In this document: piece by piece, positions 1-8,683 of the stretch
Position numbering within the stretch: position 1 is the stretch's first letter
How the letters are laid out: the number at the start of each line of letters is the position of its first letter
Assembly (NCBI RefSeq): GCF_003387165.1
Contig: NZ_QUMW01000010.1
Coordinates: 186,001 to 250,000, forward strand
Direction: 5' to 3'
Length of the DNA stretch: 64,000 bases
DNA from: Jeotgalicoccus halotolerans
GTDB taxonomy: Bacteria > Bacillota > Bacilli > Staphylococcales > Salinicoccaceae
Notes under the pieces: model-generated
Database searches by the model: none
What the model saw: the letters and a program-made list of their open reading frames with translations, nothing else
Told to the model about the DNA's origin: nothing
Program-made: the position numbers and the translations under genes

Positions 1-1041
1 GGCAGGCTTAAGGGTAAAGATAATTCTCAATCTATTGCTTCCGGCTCACATATAGATACGGTTCCTGCAGGCGGAAATTTCGACGGCGTTCTCGGTGTGC
101 TGGCTGCATTGGAAGTCGCAGAAGCGTGGAAGTCATCTGGCTACATTCCTAAAAAATCATACGAAGTTGTAATTTTTTCTGATGAGGAAGGGGCCAGGTT
201 TTCGAGCGGCGTATTCGGCAGCCGGTCCTATATGGGACTCGTTGATGATGAATTGATTGCTTCACTCAGAGACAATGAAGGTTTAAACCTGGAAGAAGTT
301 CTCAGGCAATACGGTTCTTCTTTGGCTGAATACAAAAAGATTCAGCAGCGCGACTGGATTTTCTTTGCAGAAGCACATATTGAGCAGGGTAAATTGCTCG
401 AAAAAAACAATCTCCCGGTCGGAATCGTTAATGGTATTGCAGGACAGGCATGGCTTGAAGTTGAATTTAAAGGACTGGCTGGACATGCCGGCAACACACC
501 GATGAACGACAGACAGGATGCGCTGGTTGCTGCGGGACGCTTCATCAGTGAACTGGAAGAAATTCCAAAACTGGTAAGCGATACCGCTGTTGCAACAGTA
601 GGTAAAATGGCCGTTTTTCCTAACGGTGCCAACGTTATTCCTGAATCGGTTAAGATGATTGTTGATATACGCGATATCCATGAAGATACTCGTGATACAC
701 TGCTGAAACTCGTTACAGAACGTGCAAACAGTATTGCTGAAGAACGGAATATCGGTGTTACAGTGAGCGGTACATCCCGCGTCAAACCTGTACCTGTTGA
801 CGAAGTATATAAACAGGAGCTTCATGATATTTTAAATGAATTAAGTATAGAATCGATGGAATTGCCGAGTGGGGCCGGCCACGATTCTATGAATATCGGC
901 CTTACATTGCCCGTCGCAATGATTTTTGCCCGCAGTAAAGATGGTATCAGTCATAATCCTAAAGAGTGGACCAGTCTAAATGACTGCGTGACGACCGTTC
1001 ATGTATTAAAAAAATTCTTAGAAAAACAAATGAATAAATAA
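1..1041 (+). CDS. M20-family Zn amidohydrolase (allantoate amidohydrolase / N-carbamoyl-amino-acid hydrolase), 5'-truncated
   Basis: The reading frame is open from the window edge to the TAA at 1039-1041, giving 346 visible residues; the family is usually about 410, so roughly 65 N-terminal residues lie upstream. The visible part begins just before the metal-binding GSHIDTVPAGG motif (His17, Asp19), followed by a bridging Asp28, the paired acidic residues of FSDEEGARF, the HIEQG motif, and a late GAGHDS histidine. These are the di-zinc ligands of the hydantoinase/carbamoylase branch of M20 peptidases, which hydrolyse N-carbamoyl or ureido groups of allantoate or carbamoyl amino acids in the cytoplasm. 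The dimerisation lid lies near residues 150-260. Substrate cannot be decided from sequence alone. It ends at a bidirectional terminator shared with arsC. Confidence 0.88.
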   Translation, partial: GRLKGKDNSQSIASGSHIDTVPAGGNFDGVLGVLAALEVAEAWKSSGYIPKKSYEVVIFSDEEGARFSSGVFGSRSYMGLVDDELIASLRDNEGLNLEEVLRQYGSSLAEYKKIQQRDWIFFAEAHIEQGKLLEKNNLPVGIVNGIAGQAWLEVEFKGLAGHAGNTPMNDRQDALVAAGRFISELEEIPKLVSDTAVATVGKMAVFPNGANVIPESVKMIVDIRDIHEDTRDTLLKLVTERANSIAEERNIGVTVSGTSRVKPVPVDEVYKQELHDILNELSIESMELPSGAGHDSMNIGLTLPVAMIFARSKDGISHNPKEWTSLNDCVTTVHVLKKFLEKQMNK

Positions 1042-1044
1042 ATT

Positions 1045-1086
1045 AAAAAATTACTGCCGCTCTGATTTAAGCGGCAGTAATTTTTA
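1045..1086. terminator. Bidirectional intrinsic terminator between amidohydrolase and arsC
   Basis: An 11-bp perfect stem (ATTACTGCCGC at 1050-1060 pairing with 1071-1081) is flanked by an A-run on the left and a T-run on the right, so it can stop transcription of both convergent genes. Confidence 0.85.
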
Positions 1087-1485
1087 TTTTCCTGTATTTT
1101 TGAACTGTAAAATTCGTTCGCCAATTTCATCTCTGACTCTTTGAAACTCCTGCCATTCTTTACCTGCCGGGTCATCAAATCCCCAATGAGCTTTAGTCAC
1201 ATGAGCTGGGAGCACGGGACAGTTCTGATCCGCATCGCTGCACAATGTAACAACGAGGTCAGATGCATTGAGAATATCTTTTTGAATTAAATCTGATGTA
1301 TTGTTGCTGATGTCAATGTTGATTTCAGCCAATGCCTCAATTGCTTTCGGATTCACACCATGCGCTTCTATTCCGCCAGAATACACATTCCATTCTTCTC
1401 CGAGAATCTCCTTACCAAGTCCTTCAGCCATCTGACTGCGGCAAGCGTTGCCTGTACATACAAAGTATATTGTTTTTTTAGTCAT
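1084..1485 (-). CDS. arsC: Arsenate reductase, thioredoxin-coupled (ArsC)
   Basis: This 133-residue protein reduces arsenate to arsenite in the cytoplasm so that ArsB can export it. It has the low-molecular-weight phosphatase P-loop CTGNACRS with nucleophile Cys10, plus Cys82 and Cys89 in LCSDADQNC, the triad of the thioredoxin-dependent pI258-type enzymes. Length and most of the sequence match staphylococcal ArsC. The ATG has a GAGGG ribosome site six bases upstream. It is the last gene of arsR-arsB-arsC, 13 bases after arsB, and is presumably induced by arsenite through ArsR. Confidence 0.96.
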   Translation of the reverse strand: MTKKTIYFVCTGNACRSQMAEGLGKEILGEEWNVYSGGIEAHGVNPKAIEALAEINIDISNNTSDLIQKDILNASDLVVTLCSDADQNCPVLPAHVTKAHWGFDDPAGKEWQEFQRVRDEIGERILQFKNTGK

Positions 1486-1498
1486 AACTATCCCTCAC

Positions 1499-2788
1499 TT
1501 AAAATATTAATAACGTAAAGTATAATCCGAGCAGTGTCATAATAAGTACTGGAGGCGTTATTAGTATTCCAATTTTAAAATATGTCCCCCAAGATATTTT
1601 CATATCTTTTTTAGCTAGCACATGCAGCCACAGCAGCGTTGCAAGTGAACCGATAGGCGTTATTTTTGGTCCTAAATCAGAACCGATTATGTTCGCATAG
1701 ATCAGACCTTCTTTAATAACATCCTGAGTCCCGGTTTCGCTGATTGCTATCGCGTTAATCATCACTGTCGGCATGTTATTCATGACCGACGACAGAATTG
1801 CCGCGATTGCACCCATGCCCATAACAGTGGCTAAGAGTCCGTATTCAGTCATTGCGACAATAGAATCTGCAAGCAGATCCGTCAGGCCTGCATTTCTCAA
1901 ACCGAAAACAACGACGTACATACCGATTGAAAAGACAACGATATTCCACGGTGCACCTTTGATCACACGTGATACACTGACCGCTTCTGATTTACGTGCC
2001 AGTACCAGAAAGACAAGCGCAATAGCTCCCGCGATAAACGACACAGGCACCGCGATAAATTCACTCAGAAGGTAGCCAACTAAGAGCATGATCAGTACTA
2101 TCCAAGATATTTTAAACAATTTTTTATCTTTAATAGCTTCATGCGGCAGTTTCAAACTACTGTCATCGAAAGTATCCGGAATCGATTTTCTGAAGAAGAG
2201 CCATAACACCAGAATACTTGAGACAAGTGAAAAGATATTAGGGATAATCATATGCAGAAAATATTCTATAAATCCGATATTAAAGTAGTCAGCCGACACG
2301 ATATTCACCAGATTGCTGACAATCAGCGGAAGCGATGTCGTGTCCGCTATAAAACCGCTGGCTATAACAAATGGGAAAATCACTTTTTCCTTAAAGTTTA
2401 AATTCCGGACCATCGCCAGTACAATCGGTGTCAGAATTAATGCTGCACCGTCATTTGCAAAGAATGCTGCAACGACAGAACCGAGCAGCGCTATGTAGAT
2501 AAACATTTTAAGACTGCTGCCGTTTGAGGCTTTAACCATGTGTCGTGCCGACCATTCAAAGAATCCTATTTCATCCAGTATTAATGAAATCAGTATTACA
2601 GCGACAAACGTCAATGTCGCATTCCAAACGATCCCTGTCACTTCTATAATATCTCCGAATGATACAACACCCGTTATTACGGCAAGTACCGCGCCGACCA
2701 TTGCCGTAATACCGATATCGAGCCCTCTCGGCTGCCAGATTACAAATATTAAAGTAATAATAAATATACTTACCGCCAGTATCGTCAT
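1499..2788 (-). CDS. arsB: Arsenite/antimonite efflux permease (ArsB)
   Basis: This integral membrane protein has about 12 hydrophobic segments and exports arsenite or antimonite using the membrane potential. The frame is open further upstream, but the ATG at 2788 is preferred: it overlaps the arsR stop in a TAATG junction, which implies translational coupling, and gives 429 residues, the usual ArsB length. The start [17 protein letters not shown] is a typical first transmembrane helix. No ArsA ATPase gene is present, so the pump probably works alone, as in the staphylococcal arsRBC operon. Confidence 0.95.
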   Translation of the reverse strand: MTILAVSIFIITLIFVIWQPRGLDIGITAMVGAVLAVITGVVSFGDIIEVTGIVWNATLTFVAVILISLILDEIGFFEWSARHMVKASNGSSLKMFIYIALLGSVVAAFFANDGAALILTPIVLAMVRNLNFKEKVIFPFVIASGFIADTTSLPLIVSNLVNIVSADYFNIGFIEYFLHMIIPNIFSLVSSILVLWLFFRKSIPDTFDDSSLKLPHEAIKDKKLFKISWIVLIMLLVGYLLSEFIAVPVSFIAGAIALVFLVLARKSEAVSVSRVIKGAPWNIVVFSIGMYVVVFGLRNAGLTDLLADSIVAMTEYGLLATVMGMGAIAAILSSVMNNMPTVMINAIAISETGTQDVIKEGLIYANIIGSDLGPKITPIGSLATLLWLHVLAKKDMKISWGTYFKIGILITPPVLIMTLLGLYFTLLIF

Positions 2789-3102
2789 TAGCAAATACCT
2801 TTTTTCATAGCTTGACATGCACAATATTCGCTAGATGAGTTAATAATTTGAAGCTGGTTTTCTATTTTACTCATCGTCTCGTGATTGAGCTCATACATTA
2901 CTTTATTACCATCTTTTCTTTTCGTAACAAAATCACTGTTTACCAGAACTTTCATATGGTGACTCAAAGTAGGCTGGGAAAACTTAAAATACTCTAGTAA
3001 ATCACAACCGCATAGTTCATCACACGATAATAAATCGAGTATTTCAAGACGGCTTGGATCCGCTATAATTTTTAATAATGAAGCTGTTTCGCCATAATTC
3101 AT
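2788..3102 (-). CDS. arsR: Arsenic-responsive transcriptional repressor (ArsR/SmtB family)
   Basis: This 104-residue winged-helix repressor controls the ars operon. The metal-sensing motif is DELCGCDLL with Cys31 and Cys33 and a further Cys27, equivalent to the ELCVCDL site that binds arsenite and releases DNA. The recognition helix lies around [13 protein letters not shown]. The C-terminal CACQAMKKG adds further cysteines that might contribute to metal binding (inference). It is first in arsRBC, with a GGAGG ribosome site, and a perfect 12-bp palindrome lies just upstream as its likely operator. Confidence 0.95.
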   Translation of the reverse strand: MNYGETASLLKIIADPSRLEILDLLSCDELCGCDLLEYFKFSQPTLSHHMKVLVNSDFVTKRKDGNKVMYELNHETMSKIENQLQIINSSSEYCACQAMKKGIC

Positions 3103-3135
3103 AAATATACCTCCGTAATTTATATATAGATTAAC

Positions 3136-3147
3136 ATCTATATAGAT
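3136..3147. promoter_or_regulatory. Candidate ArsR operator
   Basis: The perfect palindrome ATCTATATAGAT is followed toward arsR by a degenerate second copy (ATCTATATATAAAT). It lies 34-45 bases upstream of the arsR ATG, in the only promoter-length gap before the operon. ArsR repressors bind AT-rich dyads of this kind; the assignment is inference from position and symmetry. Confidence 0.6.
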
Positions 3148-3161
3148 TGAGGTCTATTATA

Positions 3162-4166
3162 TTATTTTCTTTTTTGATACATCGTATAGACGGTGCCGCC
3201 ATGTGATGGAGATATATTTAATTGGATTTCAAACTTTTGACAAATATTCTCTATGACTGTATTTCCGGTTTTGTTAGCGGCCTCGGACTTATCAAAGCCC
3301 TTGCCATAATCTTTAATAATCAATTGATTATCTATAATAATATCCAGTTGATTAGTATGAGAATGTCTGAAGATATTAGATATAATATTTTCAAGTAAAC
3401 GTTCAATCCATAAATCGTCCGCCGTCCATTTTAAAATTATTTTACGCTCAATATTTACCTCAACCTGATTTTTATTAAGCAGATAAAACCATTTCTCCAT
3501 TGTCTTATCTATCAATCCATTCAATTCAACTTCCTTTTTGAAAACATAGTAGTTATTAATATCAAATAATGCTTGACTTGAAATAGTGTTCACTAACTTA
3601 CTGATATAATCAACTTTACTGTAGAGAACACCGGCCTCATCCTGCGGAATACCATGTTCTTGATTATACAAGTAAAGCTCCAGATTCAGGGCATTCAAGG
3701 GGGTATTTATGTCATGAGATAACTGTTTTAAATACTCTCTTCTTAAATCCTCCATCTGAGAAATTTCCAACTCTTTCGCTCTTAGTCTGTCAATCAGTGT
3801 ATTAATAGAATGTGCAAGCTGATTGAGTTCATCTTCACTGTCATTCATCACTTCTAATTTGTCAGGAAAATCAGCATCTCCTGCAATTTTTTTAACGGTT
3901 TTCTCCATCTCAGTAACTCTTTCAATAACTCTCTTAAAATATCTCGCTCCCAGGAACATTAGACTAAATAAGATAGCAAAAAACATCAGATAAAAATAAG
4001 AAGTAATAATGCTTCCTTGAAAGGATTCATCTATATTCAATATTGCTGTAATCCATTGATGTCCGAAGAACACCATATATCCCAAAACGATAAAAACTAG
4101 TGGAATCGCTGCAATACTTATACTAATCATGAAATAGAATTTATAAAGCAGGCTTCTATTTTTCAT
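3162..4166 (-). CDS. Membrane sensor histidine kinase
   Basis: The 334-residue kinase has two N-terminal transmembrane segments (about 10-34 and 53-74) separated by only about 20 residues, so little is exposed outside. A HAMP-like linker covers 75-135. The HisKA box carries the phospho-acceptor His151 in KQLSHDINTPLNAL, and a HATPase_c domain follows, with an N-box around LLENIISNIFRHSH and a G-box DYGKGFD. The short external loop resembles kinases that sense through a partner ABC transporter. Its start overlaps the response regulator by 11 bases, and both lie downstream of an ABC transporter on the same strand. The ligand is unknown; a cell-envelope antibiotic or bacteriocin is plausible from context. 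Confidence 0.9.
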   Translation of the reverse strand: MKNRSLLYKFYFMISISIAAIPLVFIVLGYMVFFGHQWITAILNIDESFQGSIITSYFYLMFFAILFSLMFLGARYFKRVIERVTEMEKTVKKIAGDADFPDKLEVMNDSEDELNQLAHSINTLIDRLRAKELEISQMEDLRREYLKQLSHDINTPLNALNLELYLYNQEHGIPQDEAGVLYSKVDYISKLVNTISSQALFDINNYYVFKKEVELNGLIDKTMEKWFYLLNKNQVEVNIERKIILKWTADDLWIERLLENIISNIFRHSHTNQLDIIIDNQLIIKDYGKGFDKSEAANKTGNTVIENICQKFEIQLNISPSHGGTVYTMYQKRK

Positions 4167-4821
4167 GATAATTCATCCTATATCCAACACCATGAATTGT
4201 AGTAATTATCTTGTTATTTTCATCTCCGATTTTATACCTGATTTTTTTGATATATACATTGAGCGTATTATCAAAAGCATCTCCATCCGGCCAAACATAT
4301 TCAAGAATTTGCGATTTGGTCAAAGTCTTATTTATATTAGCAAAAAGGTAAAAAAACAAACGATTTTCCGTTCTCGTTAAAGTAATTAAATTTAGACTGC
4401 TGTCGTATATTTCGAAATGCTCCGGAGATACTGTGAGTCCAAATAGAGTTACAAACTCTTTCTTGTAAAATCTTTCTGCTATATTCTCAATTCGGGAAAT
4501 GAGTTCGAAGGGATGAAATGGTTTAGTAACATAATCGTCGCCCGAACGCAGTCCGACTATTTTACTGTCTATATCATTTCTTGCAGTCAAAAAAATGATA
4601 GGAATATCAACGTGCTGATTAATATACTCACTAATGGACAGCCCATCGTCAAACGGCAGCATAATATCGAGAAGGATAATGTGTATGTTAGCAAGATCTT
4701 CTAATACATTTTCACCTGTATGATTTAAATACACATTGGCACCTTCAGCTTCAAGAATTTTACTTAAATTTTTGGCAGAGCTGATATCATCTTCAACGAT
4801 TAGAATATTATAATTTTTCAT
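4156..4821 (-). CDS. OmpR/PhoB-family response regulator
   Basis: The receiver domain (about 1-115) has the acidic pair Asp11/Asp12, phospho-acceptor Asp52 in LLDIMLPFDDG, and the conserved Thr/Lys of IFLTAR and VTKPF. A winged-helix DNA-binding domain follows at about 125-220 (TRTENRLFFYLF, then VYIKKIRYKIG and TIHGVGYRM). It is cognate to the overlapping kinase. With the upstream ABC genes it probably forms a sensing and response operon; its own promoter may be a target (inference). Confidence 0.92.
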   Translation of the reverse strand: MKNYNILIVEDDISSAKNLSKILEAEGANVYLNHTGENVLEDLANIHIILLDIMLPFDDGLSISEYINQHVDIPIIFLTARNDIDSKIVGLRSGDDYVTKPFHPFELISRIENIAERFYKKEFVTLFGLTVSPEHFEIYDSSLNLITLTRTENRLFFYLFANINKTLTKSQILEYVWPDGDAFDNTLNVYIKKIRYKIGDENNKIITTIHGVGYRMNYHEK

Positions 4822-4844
4822 ACATCAATCCCCAGTTCTCTCAT

Positions 4845-5033
4845 TTATACAAGAAAGTTTATCAAAACTAGAAATACAATTAAACATAAAAAAGCGGTTA
4901 AACCAGAGATATTGGCTAATCTGAAACTTCTATGTTCAGGACTTTTAGTGATTATTTCCAGAGCCAGTAAACTCAGTGAAGCTAACGCTAACAACACCAT
5001 TGAAATACCTAAGATCGTAGTTAATGTTTCCAT
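4845..5033 (-). CDS. Small two-helix membrane protein between ABC permease and response regulator
   Basis: The product is 62 residues with two hydrophobic helices (about 4-27 and 40-61) joined by a short charged loop containing ITKSPEHRSFR. I place the start at the third codon after an upstream ATG: the upstream ATG abuts the AGAGG ribosome site directly, whereas the ATG at 5033 has a normal nine-base spacing. It lies 12 bases after the permease stop and 23 bases before the regulator, so it is part of the operon. I recognise no family. It could be an accessory subunit of the transporter or kinase. Confidence 0.75.
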   Translation of the reverse strand: METLTTILGISMVLLALASLSLLALEIITKSPEHRSFRLANISGLTAFLCLIVFLVLINFLV

Positions 5034-5045
5034 ATTTATCATCCT

Positions 5046-5774
5046 CTATTCATGTATTTTAAATTTTTTATAAGCTAAAAAGTAAAGGGATAAAGTTGTT
5101 ATAACTGTAATCAGAAAACCCGTTAGTGTATGAATCAACGGTTTATCATAATAAAAGCTGCTATCTAAAAGTAAATGACCGATTCTATAGCCTAAAGTTG
5201 CCGGCAACAGGTAGGAGAATGGCGCCGCTATTAAAATCATTGAAATAATCGTAAACACTATGCCTGCAGTAAAAGAAATAATAATATTTTTTGTCATATT
5301 AATAATGAACAGTGTGAAGGCACCTACACTTACAATGATAAAAATATTCAGTGATATAAATGATAATGAAATTCTTCCAAGTGTCAGTAATCCTGCATTG
5401 TTAAAAGCATAAAAAATTATAATTATAAATAAATTAACTAACATAAGTTGAAGTGAAATCAGCAGGAAGGCCAGCACTTTTGAGTTGAAAAGTTTAAATT
5501 TATTCTTATCGTATGACAGCCATGCTAACAAAGTCCGATTAGTATATTCCATATAAAATAATGATGCAGCAATGACACTTGTGATAATTGGCAAAAGCAT
5601 TAAGTACTGGTTGTATAATCTAAAATAAAGACCGTTCTTTAAACTTAAATTATCATCATTTATATAAAAATTTATCCCGTTCATCATAAAGGGTACTAAG
5701 CTCAACATTGTGATATAAACCATAAATTTCTCATGTCTGATCTTATAAAATTCATTTTTTATATATTGAATCAT
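5046..5774 (-). CDS. ABC-2 type permease, immunity/peptide-resistance style
   Basis: This 242-residue integral membrane protein has about six transmembrane segments and no recognisable soluble domain. The N-terminal IKNEFYKIRHEKFM stretch is typical of permeases that partner BcrA-like ATPases in resistance to bacitracin, lantibiotics or self-made peptides. It overlaps the ATPase gene by four bases (ATGA-type), showing tight coupling. The exported or sensed molecule cannot be told from sequence. Confidence 0.82.
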   Translation of the reverse strand: MIQYIKNEFYKIRHEKFMVYITMLSLVPFMMNGINFYINDDNLSLKNGLYFRLYNQYLMLLPIITSVIAASLFYMEYTNRTLLAWLSYDKNKFKLFNSKVLAFLLISLQLMLVNLFIIIIFYAFNNAGLLTLGRISLSFISLNIFIIVSVGAFTLFIINMTKNIIISFTAGIVFTIISMILIAAPFSYLLPATLGYRIGHLLLDSSFYYDKPLIHTLTGFLITVITTLSLYFLAYKKFKIHE

Positions 5775-6607
5775 AGTAACTTCATTCCTTGTATGTTCAG
5801 ATTCATCACAGTCACATATAGAGACTCGAGACTATGCCTCTCGCAGTTTGAATAGAATGCTGATAATTCTTCATAATTCCCATATATCTTAAAATCGATG
5901 TCTGTTTTAAGGATATTAACCGGATGCTGGAACTGTTTTTTGAATTCTGTATCAGTTTTTTCTATAAAATTGACAGAAACTAATCCATAAGGGTCACGAG
6001 AATTAAAAAGATGACCTATGAGCACACCGTCTTTAATGAGTATAAGGGTGTCTGCAAAAGCTGTAAGTTCATGCAGCATATGACTGGAAATCACAGCAGT
6101 TCTTTCAGCAGACTTAATTTCTCTGGTAATTATTTCTCTCATATCTTTAATCCCTATAGGATCAAGACCATTTGTTGGTTCATCCAGAAGAATAATATCA
6201 GGATTATTCATCATGGCACGTATTAAACCTAATCGCTGCTTCATACCTAATGACAAATTTTTAAATTTCTTTTCTTTCTCCTCACTCAGATTGAACTTAT
6301 TAAACATATGACTGAAATCTAAATCAAATAAATTTATATAAGAAGCATGAAGACTTAAATTTTCCTGACATGTAAGATTTGCGTAAAAACCAGGGTATTC
6401 TATTAAATGGCCAATAGTACTTTTCTTTAATGTGGTAACTGAACCTGAGTAAGGAACAAGATTTAAAATGGCTTTAAACAGTGTTGTTTTCCCAGAACCA
6501 TTTGGACCAAGTAAACCGTATATTTGTCCAGCTTTAAAATTGTAAGTTAAATCTTTTAATGTTTGCTGTTTTTTATAAGACACAGATAATTTTTGAATAT
6601 CTATCAT
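5771..6607 (-). CDS. ABC transporter ATP-binding protein (BcrA-like)
   Basis: The 278-residue ATPase has Walker A GPNGSGKT at about 34-41, an LSLGMKQRLGL signature, Walker B IILLDEPTNGLD and an H-loop SSHMLHE. The C-terminal 70 residues follow the BcrA-type pattern rather than a second ATPase domain. It is the first gene of a five-gene unit (ATPase, permease, small membrane protein, response regulator, histidine kinase), preceded by an AAAGGAG ribosome site seven bases from the ATG. Confidence 0.9.
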   Translation of the reverse strand: MIDIQKLSVSYKKQQTLKDLTYNFKAGQIYGLLGPNGSGKTTLFKAILNLVPYSGSVTTLKKSTIGHLIEYPGFYANLTCQENLSLHASYINLFDLDFSHMFNKFNLSEEKEKKFKNLSLGMKQRLGLIRAMMNNPDIILLDEPTNGLDPIGIKDMREIITREIKSAERTAVISSHMLHELTAFADTLILIKDGVLIGHLFNSRDPYGLVSVNFIEKTDTEFKKQFQHPVNILKTDIDFKIYGNYEELSAFYSNCERHSLESLYVTVMNLNIQGMKLL

Positions 6608-6672
6608 ATATAATCTCCTTTCATTTCTATAAGTTAAGTATAAGAAGCAAATCTGAATTTATTATGAATAAA

Positions 6673-6703
6673 ATTTAAAAAGGACTGGAATTTTCTCCAG
6701 TCC
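6673..6703 (-). terminator. Intrinsic terminator of the MATE gene
   Basis: A perfect 8-bp stem (GGACTGGA/TCCAGTCC, 6682-6703) is followed on the minus strand by a T-run. It separates the MATE gene from the ABC/two-component operon. Confidence 0.8.
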
Positions 6704-6718
6704 AGTCAGTAACAATTA

Positions 6719-8059
6719 TTAATTTTTAAACAGTTCTTTTTCTTTCCACTTACCAAACTTATAGTAAAGGTAGGCAAAAATACTGCTGATTATAAAACTG
6801 ACACCCATTCCGATACCGACACCAATTTCTCCTAAGTACGAAGCAAACAGTCCGGATAACGGATAGCGCAGTATCCAAAAGGAAATGATATTCAGAATAA
6901 GTACCTGATACATCGCTCCAGAAGCTCTGACGATACCATTCAGTACAAAGTTCAGCCCTAAAAACGGGTAGCACAGCGCTACAATTCTTAAGTAGTTTGT
7001 TCCAAACTCTACAGCCGCCTCATCCTGGATGAACATCCTTATTCCTGCTTCTGCGAATATAATAACGACAGCCGCAACGCTCAGCATTAAACCGAAATTA
7101 TAAAAAGTGGCATACCGTGCGATTTGTTTCACGCGCGACCATTGCTGAATACCAATATTTTGTCCTGCCATAGCATTCACTGCCGTACCCAGAGCCATTG
7201 CCGGCAGCATAATTAAACTGTCGAGGCGCTGTGCTGCGCTGAATCCCGCTACACTGTCTGCACCAAACTGTGTAACGACACTTAATATCGCTGCCATTCC
7301 CGCGTGAATCACTCCCATTTGCAGTCCCGCTGGAATACCCAGTTTTAAAATCAGCCCGACTTCATAACGTGCCGGTAACGAAGGTATTTTAAACGGCACC
7401 AGATTGCGTTTTACTGCGAGATAAGCACTGTACAGAAATGCAATTGCTTGTGAACCCACTGTAGCGAGGGCAGCACCCTGGATACCGAGATCAAATACAA
7501 TCATAAAGAGCGGTGACAGAACAGCATTCAGTATGACCGCAAGGAAGACGATTCTAAGTGGCGTCTTGCTGTCTCCAAGTGCTCTGAACACAGTATTAAT
7601 AAAGTTATAGCCAAATAAGAAGAACATGCCGAGAAGGCTTATTTGAAGGTATGATGCCGCTATATCGAGAATAGCATCCGGTGTCCCTATAATCCCGAGC
7701 AAACTTTCTGCAAATATATAACCGATTACAGCAAAAACCACAGACATTACAGTCATAATAACGATAAAAGCATTTAAATAGCGCTTCAGACCTTCATCAT
7801 CTTTACGACCATGCTGCTGAGATAAAATCGTCAGGGCCGCATTGTTTAATCCAAGGATGAAAGACAAGATAGTGACCAGTATTGTTGTTGCAATGGCCAC
7901 AGCACCGAGCGCCTCTGCACCGAGAATATTTCCGACCCAGAGACTGTCGACGATTTGAAAGCTGGTCTGCAGTAGATTTGCCAGCATAATCGGCGCTGAA
8001 AATATAATCAGCGGCTTTAATATAGGACCGGTTGTAAAATCACTTTTCGAGCTTTTCAT
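6719..8059 (-). CDS. MATE-family multidrug efflux transporter
   Basis: The 446-residue protein has about 12 transmembrane helices in two homologous halves. Family motifs include FSAPIMLANLLQTSFQIVDS near the N-terminus and FGYNFINTVFRALGDS in the first half, with the second half starting at about residue 235 (GLILKLGIPAGLQMG). MATE pumps export cationic drugs and dyes in exchange for Na+ or H+. It has its own terminator and a 150-base upstream region, so it is probably monocistronic. The AGGTGAAGAA ribosome site supports the ATG. Confidence 0.92.
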   Translation of the reverse strand: MKSSKSDFTTGPILKPLIIFSAPIMLANLLQTSFQIVDSLWVGNILGAEALGAVAIATTILVTILSFILGLNNAALTILSQQHGRKDDEGLKRYLNAFIVIMTVMSVVFAVIGYIFAESLLGIIGTPDAILDIAASYLQISLLGMFFLFGYNFINTVFRALGDSKTPLRIVFLAVILNAVLSPLFMIVFDLGIQGAALATVGSQAIAFLYSAYLAVKRNLVPFKIPSLPARYEVGLILKLGIPAGLQMGVIHAGMAAILSVVTQFGADSVAGFSAAQRLDSLIMLPAMALGTAVNAMAGQNIGIQQWSRVKQIARYATFYNFGLMLSVAAVVIIFAEAGIRMFIQDEAAVEFGTNYLRIVALCYPFLGLNFVLNGIVRASGAMYQVLILNIISFWILRYPLSGLFASYLGEIGVGIGMGVSFIISSIFAYLYYKFGKWKEKELFKN

Positions 8060-8212
8060 TTCTTCACCTGCTGATTTTTAGTTACTGTAAAACACAATGT
8101 AATATTATAAGACGAAGCAGCTGAAAAAGCTAAGTATTGGTTCTAAAATTATCGGTATATCTAGAAAAGAAAGGGTATATCAGTAACGATGTAAGAAAAA
8201 GGAGCTGTTTTT

Positions 8213-8308
8213 ATGAAATGGGTTAAATGGGGATTGATATTCAGCTTTGGATTAATCGCCGGATTGCTTCTCTCCGGTTTGTTTGGAAATGCGTTTAACT
8301 TTTTATAA
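8213..8308 (+). CDS. 31-residue single-helix membrane peptide
   Basis: A short ORF runs from ATG 8213 to TAA 8306-8308 and encodes a 31-residue peptide with two Trp-Lys pairs, then one hydrophobic helix (about residues 7-24) and a short FGNAFNFL tail. It has a good AAAAAGGAG ribosome site eight bases before the ATG and is followed at once by a terminator hairpin, so the unit is promoter region, RBS, ORF, terminator. Small one-helix proteins of this kind are common in staphylococci, but I do not recognise the family. Confidence 0.62.
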   Translation: MKWVKWGLIFSFGLIAGLLLSGLFGNAFNFL

Positions 8309-8315
8309 GACAAGC

Positions 8316-8346
8316 AAAAAAACGGCCACCAAAGTGACCGTTTTTG
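8316..8346. terminator. Bidirectional terminator between the small peptide gene and the DUF779 gene
   Basis: An imperfect stem (AAAACGGcCAC with GTGaCCGTTTT around a CAAA loop) has A and T tracts on either side and serves both convergent genes. Confidence 0.75.
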
Positions 8347-8347
8347 T

Positions 8348-8683
8348 TTACTCTATCGGTTCGCTGCGAATATGGAATCTGACACCTCTCGGCCCCTCCA
8401 CGCTGAACATACCGCCGATGCCTTTAACAACATCAAGCGTAATTTGCGTATGCTTCCAGTATTCATACTGCTTATGGTTCATATAAAAAGGCACACCTTC
8501 TATTTCACCAAGCTGCATGTCGACATCTCCTATAATCATCATGCCTTCTTTTAGGCACATCGGACTGGAACCGTCGCAGCACCCCCCTGACTGGTGAAAA
8601 ATTAAGTCTCCGTGTTCTTCTTTTAATTCTTTAATAAGTGATCTGGCCTGATCAGTCGCATAGACTTGTTCCAGTACTGCCAA
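8348..8683 (-). CDS. DUF779 family protein, partner of aldehyde dehydrogenase
   Basis: This 111-residue protein of the DUF779 family has a conserved HQSGGCCDGSSPMC cysteine cluster that could bind metal. The gene directly follows the aldehyde dehydrogenase stop: the TAA is immediately followed by a TTG start, with the AAAGGA inside the last dehydrogenase codons acting as ribosome site nine bases upstream. DUF779 genes are often next to aldehyde dehydrogenases, so a linked role in aldehyde oxidation is likely, but the biochemical function is unknown. Confidence 0.85.
   Translation of the reverse strand: MAVLEQVYATDQARSLIKELKEEHGDLIFHQSGGCCDGSSPMCLKEGMMIIGDVDMQLGEIEGVPFYMNHKQYEYWKHTQITLDVVKGIGGMFSVEGPRGVRFHIRSEPIE

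Noticed and set aside
283-825. Antisense ORFs inside the amidohydrolase gene
   Set aside because: They lie opposite a clearly coding frame, have no ribosome site and no recognisable motif; the same holds for the many antisense ORFs under glnA, the RND genes, ggt and others.
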